DNA from: Nitrospira sp. Ga0074138
GTDB taxonomy: Bacteria; Nitrospirota; Nitrospiria; Nitrospirales; Nitrospiraceae
Direction: 5' to 3'
Assembly (NCBI GenBank): GCA_001464735.1
Contig: LNDU01000062.1
Span: 54,357-118,356 of the forward strand
DNA length: 64,000 nt
The notes below the pieces were generated by a model. The model saw only the letters and a list, made by a program, of their open reading frames with translations, was not told where the DNA came from and did no database searches. Below are positions 50,841 to 60,281 of the stretch, one piece after another. Made by a program: the position numbers and the translations under genes. The first letter of the stretch is position 1, and every line of letters begins with the position of its first letter.

Positions 50841-51713
50841 TTAGATTAACGCCGCATCCTTGAGGACGCGAATCAGTTTCTCTCGTGTGTCCTGCGCCAT
50901 TGGGCAGAGCGGTAAGCGTAATTCAGGGTCGATTTTCCTCATGAGTCCTAAGGCTTCTTTGACGGGAATGGGATTGGTCTCATAGAACAACGCCGCAAAG
51001 ATGGGGGAAAGCTTAAAATGAATTCGCCGCGCTTCGTCGATTCGTCCCGAGGCAAAGGCTTTCACAAGACCGGCCATTTCCATCGGCATGACATTAGCCG
51101 TTACGGTAATCACACCCTTCGCGCCGACTGCCATCATCGGTAACGTGAGGGAGTCGTCGCCGGCCAGTACGGTTAGGCGGTCACCGCACATCTGGACGAT
51201 ATCTGAGGCCTGTTGGACCGAACCACTCCCTTCCTTGACGCCGACGATCGTCTTAATGGCTGAGAGTCTAGTGATTGTCGAGGGGAGCATGTTGACTCCA
51301 GTACGACCGGGGATGTTGTACAGGATTATGGGCAGGTCGACGGCCTCTGCGACAGCCGTGTAGTGTCGATAGAGTCCTTCCTGAGTCGGTTTGTTGTAGT
51401 AGGGGGTAATGAGCAACGCACCATCGGCTCCGGCCTGCTTCGCATGTTTTGTGAGCGTGATGGCTTCTGCGGTGCTATTCGAACCGGTTCCGGCAATCAC
51501 CGGTACCCGCCGATGGACCACCTCGACCGTCAACTCAATCACCCGATTATGCTCGCTATGAGAAAGGGTGGCCGATTCACCAGTAGTTCCGCAGGGGACA
51601 ATGCCGTTGGTGCCATTGGCGATCTGCCATTCGATCAGCTCGGCCAACGCGCGCTCGTCGACCGTGCCCTGTCGAAACGGCGTCACAATCGCGACAAGAG
51701 ATCCGGTAAACAT
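50841..51713 (-). CDS. dapA: 4-hydroxy-tetrahydrodipicolinate synthase
   Basis: DapA condenses pyruvate with aspartate semialdehyde. The signature GTTGESATLSHSEHNRVI, YNIPGRTGVNM with the catalytic Tyr, and IVGVKEGSGS with the Schiff-base Lys are intact. The 290-residue length is typical. The ATG at 51713 has GGAG five bases upstream; a GTG at 51719 that overlaps the lysA stop is possible. It precedes dapB by 16 bp. Confidence 0.96.
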   Translation of the reverse strand: MFTGSLVAIVTPFRQGTVDERALAELIEWQIANGTNGIVPCGTTGESATLSHSEHNRVIELTVEVVHRRVPVIAGTGSNSTAEAITLTKHAKQAGADGALLITPYYNKPTQEGLYRHYTAVAEAVDLPIILYNIPGRTGVNMLPSTITRLSAIKTIVGVKEGSGSVQQASDIVQMCGDRLTVLAGDDSLTLPMMAVGAKGVITVTANVMPMEMAGLVKAFASGRIDEARRIHFKLSPIFAALFYETNPIPVKEALGLMRKIDPELRLPLCPMAQDTREKLIRVLKDAALI

Positions 51714-51715
51714 AT

Positions 51716-52987
51716 TCACTCCGTTTCGTTGAGGAAGGACGGAATTCTCTCGCCACGTACGAGATCGTCGTATGTTTCTCGCTCGCGAATCACGTGAAAC
51801 TCTCCGCCCTTGATGAGCACCTCCGGCACACGAGGTCGAGAGTTGTAATTCGACGCCATCACAAAGCCATACGCCCCTGCACTCATAACCGCCAACAACT
51901 CACCGGGCATGATGCCCGGCAGCGATCGATCCTTGGCCAGAAAGTCACCTGATTCACAGACAGGCCCGACAATGTCCACTGTCTGTTTGGTCCGATGCCC
52001 GGCAGCCTCATTCACTGGACGAATTTCATGATAGGCGCCGTACAAGCTGGGCCGAATCAAATCGTTCATGGCGGCATCGACGATCACGAAGTGCTTCGTC
52101 TCCCCGGCCTTCTCGTACAATGCCTTTGTCACCAGGATGCCAGCGTTGCCGACGATGACCCGTCCGGGTTCCATGACCAGCGTCAACCCCAAATCTTTGA
52201 CGAGCGGCGAAATCGCGTCAGACAAGTCCTGAGGCAACGGCGGCTTCTCCTCGGAATAGGTGATACCGAGTCCGCCTCCAATGTTCAGATAGCGGATGTT
52301 GATGCCCTGGCCCTTTAGTGCATCGATGAGCGTCACGATCTTCTTCAGCGAATCGACAAACGGCGTCACGTCCGTCAACTGCGAGCCGATGTGGGCGTGG
52401 ACCCCGACAACGTCAATGTGGTCCAGCGAGGACGCCATCTTGTATTCTTCCAGCGCGCGATCCGACGCGATGCCAAATTTACTCCTCTTCATCCCTGTCG
52501 AAATATAGGGATGGGTTTTGGGATCCACATCCGGATTAATCCGCAACGCGATGCGCGCTTTTTTACCGACCGATGCCGCGACCTCGTTGATCGCATGAAT
52601 TTCAGCCGACGACTCGACATTGAACATGAGGACGTCGGCCTTCAGCGCATCGCGGATTTCATCTGGCGATTTACCGACGCCGGCAAACACGATTTTTGAA
52701 GCCGGGACCCCCGCTTTGAGGGCTCTGAATAGCTCGCCGCCGGACACGATATCCGCGCCGCTGCCTTCCTTGGCCATCAGGCGAAGGATGGCCAGATTGG
52801 AATTGGCTTTCATCGCAAACGCGATGAGATGCGGGATATTCTTGAAGGCACTGTCATAGGCGTGGAAATGCCGGACGAGTGTCTCATGGCTATAGATATA
52901 GCAGGGCGTGCCGAGTTCCTTCGCCACGCGGCTGACGGGTACCTGCTCGCAATACAATTCACCGTGGTGGTATTCAAAGCTATGCAT
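51716..52987 (-). CDS. lysA: Diaminopimelate decarboxylase
   Basis: LysA decarboxylates meso-diaminopimelate to lysine using PLP. The PLP lysine lies in FAMKANSNLAIL, the HIGSQLTD and GGGLGITY motifs follow, and the cysteine/glutamate motif CESGDFLA is near the C-terminus. The 423-residue length is standard. The stop touches the dapA start. Confidence 0.97.
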   Translation of the reverse strand: MHSFEYHHGELYCEQVPVSRVAKELGTPCYIYSHETLVRHFHAYDSAFKNIPHLIAFAMKANSNLAILRLMAKEGSGADIVSGGELFRALKAGVPASKIVFAGVGKSPDEIRDALKADVLMFNVESSAEIHAINEVAASVGKKARIALRINPDVDPKTHPYISTGMKRSKFGIASDRALEEYKMASSLDHIDVVGVHAHIGSQLTDVTPFVDSLKKIVTLIDALKGQGINIRYLNIGGGLGITYSEEKPPLPQDLSDAISPLVKDLGLTLVMEPGRVIVGNAGILVTKALYEKAGETKHFVIVDAAMNDLIRPSLYGAYHEIRPVNEAAGHRTKQTVDIVGPVCESGDFLAKDRSLPGIMPGELLAVMSAGAYGFVMASNYNSRPRVPEVLIKGGEFHVIRERETYDDLVRGERIPSFLNETE

Positions 52988-53032
52988 CGCGTGATCCTTG
53001 AGTTAATCCAACAGTCTCAGGCCAAAGACCGC

Positions 53033-53260
53033 TTACCGTATTCCGACCGGCTGGGATGGAGGCAGGTCCATCTCATGGCCTCCCAGGGTAGGGTCCGGTT
53101 CAGTCGACTCCGTTGCCTGCCGCTCTCTCTCCAGGGCATGTTGCCGTTTCTGTTTGTCGATCGTGGGCGCAACTCCGACGAATTCCGGGGCGACCGGTGT
53201 TCCCACCACCCCGCAAGAAATCAGAAGCCCTGCCGATGCGATCACGACACCTACTCTCAT
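53033..53260 (-). CDS. Small lipoprotein, LptM-like
   Basis: A 75-residue lipoprotein with the lipobox LLISC followed by GVVGTPVAPE. This matches the short C-G-x-x-G-x-P-x-x-P pattern of the LptM/YifL (LPAM_2) family of lipoproteins that assist LptD maturation, a family often encoded next to lysA. The rest is polar and disordered. It lies between argH and lysA in the same orientation. Function is inferred from motif and position only. Confidence 0.6.
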   Translation of the reverse strand: MRVGVVIASAGLLISCGVVGTPVAPEFVGVAPTIDKQKRQHALERERQATESTEPDPTLGGHEMDLPPSQPVGIR

Positions 53261-54669
53261 GACAGTATTCGCTCAAGTTCTTTGATCCGCTGCTCAACTC
53301 GCCCTCGGGCGGTCCCACCGATTTGTCCCTTATGATCGATTGCCGCGGTGGTCGTCAGCCAGGAAAACACCGTCTTATCGATCCGTTCACAAAATGCTTG
53401 GAACTCCTTCAGTGAAAAATCCGTGACGTCACGTCCGCTATCAAGCGCAGCCCGCACGATTCGTCCGGTGATCCCGTGGGCTTCGCGAAAAGGCACGCCC
53501 CTCATGACCAAGTAGTCGGCCAGTTCTGTAGCAAGCAGTCCACCTCCCTGCAACGCTCGCGTCAGGGCCTCTCTGTTGACTTTCAGCCGACGCATCAATT
53601 CCGTCATCACTTGGAGCGAGGCCGCCACGGTATCAAGAGCGTCAAAGAGCGCCGGTTTGTCTTCCTGCAAATCCCGATTGTAGCTTAACGGCAGAGCCTT
53701 GAGCAGGGTCAGCAGATTGACGAGGTGGCCGTATACGCGTCCAGTTTTTCCTCGAACCAACTCAGGGACGTCAGGGTTCTTTTTCTGCGGCATCATGCTG
53801 CTTCCTGTGCAGAAGGCGTCCGGCAGATCGATGAACTGAAACTCCTGCGAGGCCCACACAATCAACTCTTCGCTGAGCCGAGACAAATGCATCATCACAA
53901 TCGAAAGGGCTGAGGCCACTTCGATCATGAAATCGCGGTCAGAAACCGCATCCATGCTGTTCTGGGTGACGGCAGGGAAGTCCAGCAATTCAGCCGTGTA
54001 TCGCCGGTTTACCGGATAGTTCGTGCCCGCCAAGGCGCCGGACCCCAGCGGCATGACATTGAGCCGGCCTCTCGCATCGCGGATTCGACCCTTGTCTCGT
54101 TCGAGCATCTCCACGTAGGCCAATAGGTGATGCGCAAAGAGAACTGGTTGGGCACGTTGTAAGTGGGTATACCCGGGCATCATGACCGTGCGATTCGCTC
54201 CGGCTTGTGCGACCAGCACGCGTTGCAACTCAGTCAATTGCCCCTGCAGCTCATCCAGTTGTGCGCGCAGGTATAGTCGAATATCCAGCGCCACTTGGTC
54301 ATTCCGGCTGCGCCCCGTGTGCAACTTGCCTCCCAACGGACCAATCATCTCGGTCAATCGACGTTCGATCGCCATGTGAATATCCTCGTCCTGAGGCGAA
54401 AAGGCGAATTGCCCACGATCCAGTTCTCGTTTGACCGATTCCAACCCGCGGACGATGGCGCGCGTTTCCTCCCGCGTGAGGACTCGGGCCTTCTCGAGTG
54501 TCTTACAATGGGCGATGCTCCCGGCGATGTCTTCGCCATAGAGTCGACTATCGACCGTCACGGATCTAGTAAACGCTTCGACCAATCGATCGGTCTTCTC
54601 TCGAAACCGGCCGGCCCAGGCTTTCTCTCCGCCGCCAGCTGACTTCGGATCGTTGCGACGCTTGGCCAT
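53257..54669 (-). CDS. argH: Argininosuccinate lyase
   Basis: ArgH splits argininosuccinate into arginine and fumarate. The fumarase/aspartase signature GSSMMPQKKNPD is intact, with THLQRAQPVLFAHH and HTGRSRNDQVALD. The 470-residue length fits. The ATG overlaps the argG stop (TGATG) and its end overlaps the small lipoprotein gene by four bases. Confidence 0.97.
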   Translation of the reverse strand: MAKRRNDPKSAGGGEKAWAGRFREKTDRLVEAFTRSVTVDSRLYGEDIAGSIAHCKTLEKARVLTREETRAIVRGLESVKRELDRGQFAFSPQDEDIHMAIERRLTEMIGPLGGKLHTGRSRNDQVALDIRLYLRAQLDELQGQLTELQRVLVAQAGANRTVMMPGYTHLQRAQPVLFAHHLLAYVEMLERDKGRIRDARGRLNVMPLGSGALAGTNYPVNRRYTAELLDFPAVTQNSMDAVSDRDFMIEVASALSIVMMHLSRLSEELIVWASQEFQFIDLPDAFCTGSSMMPQKKNPDVPELVRGKTGRVYGHLVNLLTLLKALPLSYNRDLQEDKPALFDALDTVAASLQVMTELMRRLKVNREALTRALQGGGLLATELADYLVMRGVPFREAHGITGRIVRAALDSGRDVTDFSLKEFQAFCERIDKTVFSWLTTTAAIDHKGQIGGTARGRVEQRIKELERILS

Positions 54670-55883
54670 CAGGACGAAGCTTTCCGTTTCTGCGCGCGAA
54701 TCTTCAGTCGCAAGGCATTCAACCGTATGAAGCCTTCCGCGTCTTTCTGGTCATACACGTCATCTTCCTCGAAGGTGGCGATGTCGAGGCGATAGAGTGA
54801 CCGTTTCGATTTGCGTCCAGCCAGGGTGCAGCTTCCCTTGTAGAGTTTGACCCGTGCGACACCGCTGACGTCCTTCTGTGCCTCATCGATAGCCGTCTGT
54901 ATCATTTCGCGCTCAGGGCTGAACCAATACCCGTTGTAGATCAGGTCCGCAAAGCGTGGGATCAAGCTGTCCCGGAAGTGGAGGACTTCGCGGTCCATCG
55001 TCAGGGATTCGAGTCCGCGATGTGCCACGTGCAGAATCGTACCCCCGGGCGTCTCATACACGCCACGCGACTTCATCCCAACGTAGCGATTTTCCACCAA
55101 ATCGACTCGGCCGATCCCGTGTGCGCCACCCAATTTATTGAGATGAGCCAGCAAGGCCGCAGGGCTCATTTTCCTGCCATCGACCCCGACGGGATTGCCG
55201 GCTTGATACTCGATTTCAACTTCCAATGACTTGTTCGGGGCGTTCTCCGGCGAAACAGTCAGTTGGAATATTTCATCCGGTGGTGATTTCCACGGGTCTT
55301 CAAGAATGCCACCTTCATAGCTGATATGAAACAGATTTGGGTCCGTGCTGTAGGGCTTGGCTTTGGTCGCGGTCACGGGAATGCCATGGCGATCGGCATA
55401 TTCGATCAATTCACGCCGGGAGCGCATCGTCCATTCCCGCCAAGGCGCAATAATCTTGAGATTTGGCGCGAGGGCCATGTAGGTCAACTCGAAACGCACC
55501 TGATCGTTGCCCTTCCCCGTGGCGCCGTGCGATACCGCTTCGGCGCCCTCTTTGAGAGCGATTTCAGCCTGACGACGAGCGATCAGCGGGCGAGCGATCG
55601 ACGTCCCCAGGAGGTAACAGCCTTCGTACATCGCATTCCCGCGCAACATCGGGAACACATAGTCCTTGACGAAGGTCTCACGGAGATCCTCGACATAGAC
55701 CTTCTTCACGCCGAGCGCTTGCGCCTTGGCCTTGACGGCTTTTAGATCTTCCCCCTGGCCAAGGTCGGCGCAAAACGCGATGATCTCGGCCCGATAGGTT
55801 TCCTGCAGCCACTTGAGGATGACGGATGTATCCAGTCCGCCGGAATAGGCCAGGACGATTTTCTTGATCGATGTTGGCTTCAT
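54669..55883 (-). CDS. argG: Argininosuccinate synthase
   Basis: ArgG joins citrulline and aspartate using ATP. The N-terminal P-loop-like motif [17 protein letters not shown] begins right after the ATG at 55883. [16 protein letters not shown] and [11 protein letters not shown] also match. It is 404 residues long. The open frame extends 270 bases upstream, but that part is antisense to argF and has no family likeness. The stop overlaps argH. Confidence 0.97.
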   Translation of the reverse strand: MKPTSIKKIVLAYSGGLDTSVILKWLQETYRAEIIAFCADLGQGEDLKAVKAKAQALGVKKVYVEDLRETFVKDYVFPMLRGNAMYEGCYLLGTSIARPLIARRQAEIALKEGAEAVSHGATGKGNDQVRFELTYMALAPNLKIIAPWREWTMRSRRELIEYADRHGIPVTATKAKPYSTDPNLFHISYEGGILEDPWKSPPDEIFQLTVSPENAPNKSLEVEIEYQAGNPVGVDGRKMSPAALLAHLNKLGGAHGIGRVDLVENRYVGMKSRGVYETPGGTILHVAHRGLESLTMDREVLHFRDSLIPRFADLIYNGYWFSPEREMIQTAIDEAQKDVSGVARVKLYKGSCTLAGRKSKRSLYRLDIATFEEDDVYDQKDAEGFIRLNALRLKIRAQKRKASS

Positions 55884-55891
55884 GGTGGATC

Positions 55892-56869
55892 CTACCCGGT
55901 ATGTTTCTTCTGGTTGAGCAGTTGGGTCAAGATGGCCTTCTGCATGTGCAGGCGATTTTCCGCTTGATCGATGACGACGGACTGTGGGCCGTCCAGTACA
56001 TCCGCTGTAATCTCTTCTCCGCGATGAGCCGGCAAACAATGCATAACGATGGCGTCGGGTTTCGCCCGTTGGAGCAGCCGTTTGTTCAACTGGTAGGGGG
56101 CGAGCGTCCGCAATCGTCGTGCCTGCTCCCGCTCGCGGCCCATGCTGATCCACACATCGGTATACACCACATCCGCTTCTTTCACGGCAACGAGAGGATT
56201 CTCCAGCACCTCAATCGACGCGCCGGTGGTGTGCCCTTCCATTCTCGCACGATCGATCACCCGCTGATCCGGCAGATAGCCCGACGGGCATCCGATCACG
56301 ACGCGCATGCCCACCTTCGCTCCTGCTTCGATGAGCGAGTTGGCCACGTTATTTCCATCGCCGATGTAGGCCAGGCTGAGTCCCTTGAGTCGGCCCTTGA
56401 TCTCTTGAATCGTCATTAAGTCGGACAAGGCCTGACAAGGATGGCTATGGTCGGTCAGCCCGTTAATCACCGGCATCGTGGCTTCCGTCGCCCATTCTTC
56501 GACGATCGCATGGTCATAGGTTCGGATCACGATCCCGTCTAGGTAACGGGACAAGACGCGTGCCGTATCCGAGACTGTCTCCCCGCGTGAGAGTTGAATG
56601 TCACTCATGGGAAGGACTAGCGCATGGCCGCCGAGCTGGTTCATCCCCGCCTCGAACGACACGCGCGTCCTAGTCGACGGCTTTTGAAACAGCAATCCTA
56701 ATGTCTTACCGGGCAGCAGCCGATGCGGAGTGCCTTGACGCTGCTTCTTCTTCAGAGATATCGCCAAACGCAGCAAGTCGAGGACCTGCTGCCGTGACAG
56801 CGTCGCGACATCGAGCAAGTCCTTGGTATAGCGCGTGCGGCTGATTCTTTGTCGGACTGATGGAGCCAT
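55892..56869 (-). CDS. argF: Ornithine carbamoyltransferase
   Basis: ArgF makes citrulline from ornithine and carbamoyl phosphate. The carbamoyl-phosphate motif STRTRVSFE and the ornithine-binding [10 protein letters not shown] are present, along with [15 protein letters not shown]. It is 325 residues from ATG 56869, which overlaps the argD stop (TGATG). The longer upstream frame is a shadow of argD. Confidence 0.97.
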   Translation of the reverse strand: MAPSVRQRISRTRYTKDLLDVATLSRQQVLDLLRLAISLKKKQRQGTPHRLLPGKTLGLLFQKPSTRTRVSFEAGMNQLGGHALVLPMSDIQLSRGETVSDTARVLSRYLDGIVIRTYDHAIVEEWATEATMPVINGLTDHSHPCQALSDLMTIQEIKGRLKGLSLAYIGDGNNVANSLIEAGAKVGMRVVIGCPSGYLPDQRVIDRARMEGHTTGASIEVLENPLVAVKEADVVYTDVWISMGREREQARRLRTLAPYQLNKRLLQRAKPDAIVMHCLPAHRGEEITADVLDGPQSVVIDQAENRLHMQKAILTQLLNQKKHTG

Positions 56870-58086
56870 CAGTGGTGTGAATCTTTTCCCGCCGTCTGGC
56901 GTTGGTTGAACAGGATATCGAGGAGGTCGATGAGCTTGTCCACTTCGAGCTGCGTGATCACCAAGGGCGGTACAAAGCGCAGCACCCGCTCGGTTGCGGC
57001 ATTGATGAGCACGCCACGGGCGAGTGCATCGGCCACCACCGCTCGGGCATCGGTCTCCAACTCCATGCCTTGCAAGAGACCAAGGCCTCGCACATCCTTC
57101 ACGATTCGATGGCGGTCTTTGCAGTCGGCCAACCCTTTGGCCAAGTATTCGCCCATACGCTTGGCTTGATCCAACACCTTTCCTTCGAGCAACACCCGGC
57201 AGACGGCCAGCGCCGCGGCACAGGCCAAGGGGTTTCCACCGAATGTCGACGCATGAGAGCCAGGCGTAAACGCTGCGGCCACCGATTCTTTCGCGAGACA
57301 AGCGCCGATCGGCACTCCTCCGGCAAGACCTTTGGCAAGGGTCATGATATCGGGTACCACGCCAAGTTGCTCATAGGCAAAGAAGGTGCCGGTTCGACCC
57401 ATGCCCGTTTGAATTTCATCGAGAATGAGCAAAATGTCTTGCTGTGTGCAGAGTTCACGCAGGCTCCTTAGATAATTCCGGTCGGCCACATGCACGCCGC
57501 CTTCCGCCTGAATCGGTTCCAGCATGATCGCCGCAGTCTTCTCATTGACCATGGACTCGATCGCGCCGAAATCATTGAACGGGGCATAGGCAAACCCGGG
57601 CATCAGCGGTTCGAAACCCTTCTGAACCTTCTCCTGTCCCGTGGCCGTGAGCATGCCTAGCGTGCGGCCATGGAACGAATTCTTCATCGTGATGACTTCA
57701 TAACGATCGGGCCCATGTCGCTCATGCCCGTACCGTCGAGCCAGCTTAATCGCCGCTTCATTGGCTTCGGCTCCGCTATTACAGAAAAACACGCGGTCGG
57801 CGAACGAATGGTCTACCAATAGTCGCGCCAGTTTCACTTGCGGTTCGGTGTAGTACAGGTTGGACGTATGGATCAGTTGGGCGGCCTGGCGTTGGATGGC
57901 TTGAACCAGGTCAGGATGACCATGCCCTAACACATTGACGGCAATTCCACCGACAAAATCGAGGTACTCTCGCCCCTCCAGATCGTAGACCTTTGCCCCT
58001 CGCCCCCGTACAATCGAAACCGGCTGGCGCGTGTAGGTCTGCATCAGGTATTTGGCGGCATCATCTTTTAGTTCTTCGGTCGGCAT
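56869..58086 (-). CDS. argD: Acetylornithine aminotransferase
   Basis: ArgD is a class III PLP aminotransferase that makes N-acetylornithine. [36 protein letters not shown] and the PLP lysine in [14 protein letters not shown] are intact. It is 405 residues from ATG 58086; the frame extends to 58125. In organisms with DapL it need not act in lysine synthesis, although ArgD enzymes can also use succinyl-DAP. It heads the arg-lys operon. Confidence 0.95.
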   Translation of the reverse strand: MPTEELKDDAAKYLMQTYTRQPVSIVRGRGAKVYDLEGREYLDFVGGIAVNVLGHGHPDLVQAIQRQAAQLIHTSNLYYTEPQVKLARLLVDHSFADRVFFCNSGAEANEAAIKLARRYGHERHGPDRYEVITMKNSFHGRTLGMLTATGQEKVQKGFEPLMPGFAYAPFNDFGAIESMVNEKTAAIMLEPIQAEGGVHVADRNYLRSLRELCTQQDILLILDEIQTGMGRTGTFFAYEQLGVVPDIMTLAKGLAGGVPIGACLAKESVAAAFTPGSHASTFGGNPLACAAALAVCRVLLEGKVLDQAKRMGEYLAKGLADCKDRHRIVKDVRGLGLLQGMELETDARAVVADALARGVLINAATERVLRFVPPLVITQLEVDKLIDLLDILFNQRQTAGKDSHH

Positions 58087-58256
58087 GACGACGTATCCCC
58101 TTAAGAAAGAAAGGAAAGCTAGCACAGGGGCAATGGGAAGAGCAATAAGCGGAGCAGCGGGGGATTGCCGTCAAGAGTCGATTGCTCCACACTCCCTGAT
58201 CAGCTACAAACGATAGGTAGTATCCTCCTATTCCGAGTGTGGTAAGCTGCGTCGCC

Positions 58257-58910
58257 ATGATGATGTGCAGCCAATGCAGTCAGCAGAACTCCGATGAGGC
58301 CCGTTTCTGTCATCAGTGTGGAGCCAAACTGGCTGACACTACGACTGCCGCAGAGACTGCCTCTGAGGCGCCCACTGCTCGGCCGGTTCAGAGCGAGGAG
58401 ACGCTGTGGCGCCAATTCGTCGGCCCCAACGCCGACCACTACCTGGCCGTGTTCAAGAAATTTTCGTCGAATGGCCAGCCAAAGTTTGCGCTTTCCTGGA
58501 ACTGGCCGGCTTTTCTCTATATCTCATTCCTGTGGTTTTTGTACCGGAAGATGTATCTCCACGCATTTGTCTATGCGGTCGGCCCGATGGTCTCGACGTA
58601 TCTCACGGGAGATTTTTCCGCCGGCATTGTGTGGAGCGTCATGGCGGGAGCGACTGCGAACTATCTGTACTTTTGGCATTGCCGGGAGCACATCGGTGAA
58701 ATCAGGAAAGCCGGCCGGATGGATGTTGCTGCGCAAGAAACCGCTCTGAAGGAATCAGGCGGAGTGCAGCCCTATGTCATCTGGGTCGGTGTGTTTTTCT
58801 ACATCATCTTCCTGGCGACGTTGACGAAGATGGTACAAGAAGGCCCGCCCGATCTGGAGCAATCACCTAATCGACCAGCCAAGCAAGCGGTCTTGCTGTC
58901 ACAGGCTTGA
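58257..58910 (+). CDS. Zinc-ribbon/DUF2628-like membrane protein
   Basis: A 217-residue protein. The N-terminal CSQCSQQNSDEARFCHQCG is a zinc ribbon. A polar Ala/Thr-rich linker and a membrane domain follow: FALSWNWPAFLYISFLWFLY with the aromatic pattern of DUF2628, and two or more helices later (IVWSVMAGATANYLYFW; IWVGVFFYIIFLATLT). The role is unknown. The start within the MMM cluster is uncertain (58257, 58260 or 58263). Confidence 0.8.
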   Translation: MMMCSQCSQQNSDEARFCHQCGAKLADTTTAAETASEAPTARPVQSEETLWRQFVGPNADHYLAVFKKFSSNGQPKFALSWNWPAFLYISFLWFLYRKMYLHAFVYAVGPMVSTYLTGDFSAGIVWSVMAGATANYLYFWHCREHIGEIRKAGRMDVAAQETALKESGGVQPYVIWVGVFFYIIFLATLTKMVQEGPPDLEQSPNRPAKQAVLLSQA

Positions 58911-58978
58911 CTTGGCGCGACAATTGAGTATGCTTTGGCCCCTGATGAGATGTTCAAGTTGATAGCAAAGGATCTGGG

Positions 58979-59584
58979 ATGGCTCGATTAGTCTTGCTTC
59001 GGCATGGGGAGTCGCAATGGAACTTGGAAAACCGTTTTACCGGTTGGGTGGATGTTCCGCTCTCTCCAAAAGGGATCGAGGAGGCTAAACAAGCCGGTGA
59101 AAAGCTCCGTGGGTTTAGCTTTGACCGGGCCTTCACATCGGTGCTCACTCGTGCGAATGAGACCTTGAGACTTGTCTTGGAGGCCATCGGGCAAACGACC
59201 ATCCCGATCGAGAAGGACAAGGCATTAAATGAGCGGATGTATGGAGATCTTCAAGGGCTGAATAAGGCCGAAACTGCCAAGAAGTACGGTGATGCGCAAG
59301 TGAAAATCTGGCGACGGAGCTATGATGTGAAACCGCCTGGCGGAGAAAGCCTCAAGGATACGGCCGAGCGAGCGTTGCCCTATTATGAGAAGATGATCAA
59401 GCCCTGTTTATTGAAGGGGGAAACCATCATCATTGCGGCGCATGGCAACAGCCTTCGTGCGTTGGTGATGGAGCTCGATCAATTGTCGAAGGAAGAGGTC
59501 TTGGAACTCAACATTCCGACCGGCGTGCCGCTCCTCTACGAATTGGACGACAGCGGCAAGGTATTGTCACACCGCTATTTATGA
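58979..59584 (+). CDS. gpmA: 2,3-bisphosphoglycerate-dependent phosphoglycerate mutase
   Basis: GpmA interconverts 3- and 2-phosphoglycerate. The phosphohistidine motif [12 protein letters not shown] starts at residue 3. [29 protein letters not shown] and [14 protein letters not shown] are characteristic. At 201 residues it is shorter than E. coli GpmA (250) but fits the short bacterial subfamily. Its product is shared with glycerate kinase at 44.5 kb. Confidence 0.93.
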   Translation: MARLVLLRHGESQWNLENRFTGWVDVPLSPKGIEEAKQAGEKLRGFSFDRAFTSVLTRANETLRLVLEAIGQTTIPIEKDKALNERMYGDLQGLNKAETAKKYGDAQVKIWRRSYDVKPPGGESLKDTAERALPYYEKMIKPCLLKGETIIIAAHGNSLRALVMELDQLSKEEVLELNIPTGVPLLYELDDSGKVLSHRYL

Positions 59585-59593
59585 GCGTGTAGT

Positions 59594-60076
59594 TTATCCC
59601 ACCTCTTCGAGCAACTTGCCGTATTCCGAAGCCGGTGCATAGTCGATCAGCAACACGAGCAGCTTTGCTCGGTCCTCCGGAGAAATGATGCCTTGATCCT
59701 CAATCAGTGACGCGGTCTCCGCGCAAACACCTATAGGATTGATCCCTTCCTGATCGATTAGGCGTGCGTAGTGCGCCTGCCGGTCGTTCAGTTCCGGTTG
59801 ATACTCGTCCCAGGTTCCAGCTCCGCACCATCCTGATTCCCACCACGCCTTCCGGACAGACTCCAACAGGTCCTCTGTAATGGAGGCCCTGTACTTGGCG
59901 GGGATATGCGCATCCACCGCAGCCAGGATCCAATACAGATTTAACGACAAGATTTCGCGAGCGATCTGGCCGGAGGTCGATTCCGATGCCTCGACTCCGT
60001 ATTCCTCAAGCTGAGACACGGTGAGAGGTTGCGGCATGGCGTTGAACAAGGCAGCTGCGGCTTCGGTAGGCGTCAT
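59594..60076 (-). CDS. Hypothetical helical protein
   Basis: A 160-residue acidic soluble protein that I do not recognise. It is mainly helical with conserved-looking aromatic residues (AREILSLNLYWILAAVDAHI; WWESGWCGAGTWDEYQPELN). No signal peptide or membrane helix is seen. It converges with gpmA and lies upstream of no obvious partner. Confidence 0.65.
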   Translation of the reverse strand: MTPTEAAAALFNAMPQPLTVSQLEEYGVEASESTSGQIAREILSLNLYWILAAVDAHIPAKYRASITEDLLESVRKAWWESGWCGAGTWDEYQPELNDRQAHYARLIDQEGINPIGVCAETASLIEDQGIISPEDRAKLLVLLIDYAPASEYGKLLEEVG

Positions 60077-60236
60077 CTCAATTTTCCTGTTGGCGAGTAG
60101 GATACTGCAGGGTGCGTCATGCCCTCAAGTGGCGGCTTGGATGGGAAGCAGTGCGGTGACTCGCAAGTCCTTCAACACATAAAAGAGAGGGCGGGATTCT
60201 AAACAGGTCGGGGGCAAATTTGTGGGAAACCGACCG

Positions 60237-60269
60237 AACCATGTCGGCCTCTCATAGGCCGACATGGTT
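60237..60269. terminator. Hairpin downstream of the OmpA-family gene
   Basis: A perfect 13-bp stem AACCATGTCGGCC / GGCCGACATGGTT with a 7-base loop. It lies 13 bp past the stop of the OmpA-family gene on the minus strand. A U-run is lacking, so an intrinsic terminator is likely but not certain. Confidence 0.6.
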
Positions 60270-60281
60270 GTCTGGTGAGTA

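Noticed and set aside
55884..56153. N-terminal extension of argG
   Set aside because: It overlaps argF and has no family likeness; the ATG at 55883 directly precedes the ATP-binding motif.
56870..57301. N-terminal extension of argF
   Set aside because: It lies inside argD in another frame; the ATG at 56869 overlaps the argD stop in the usual way.
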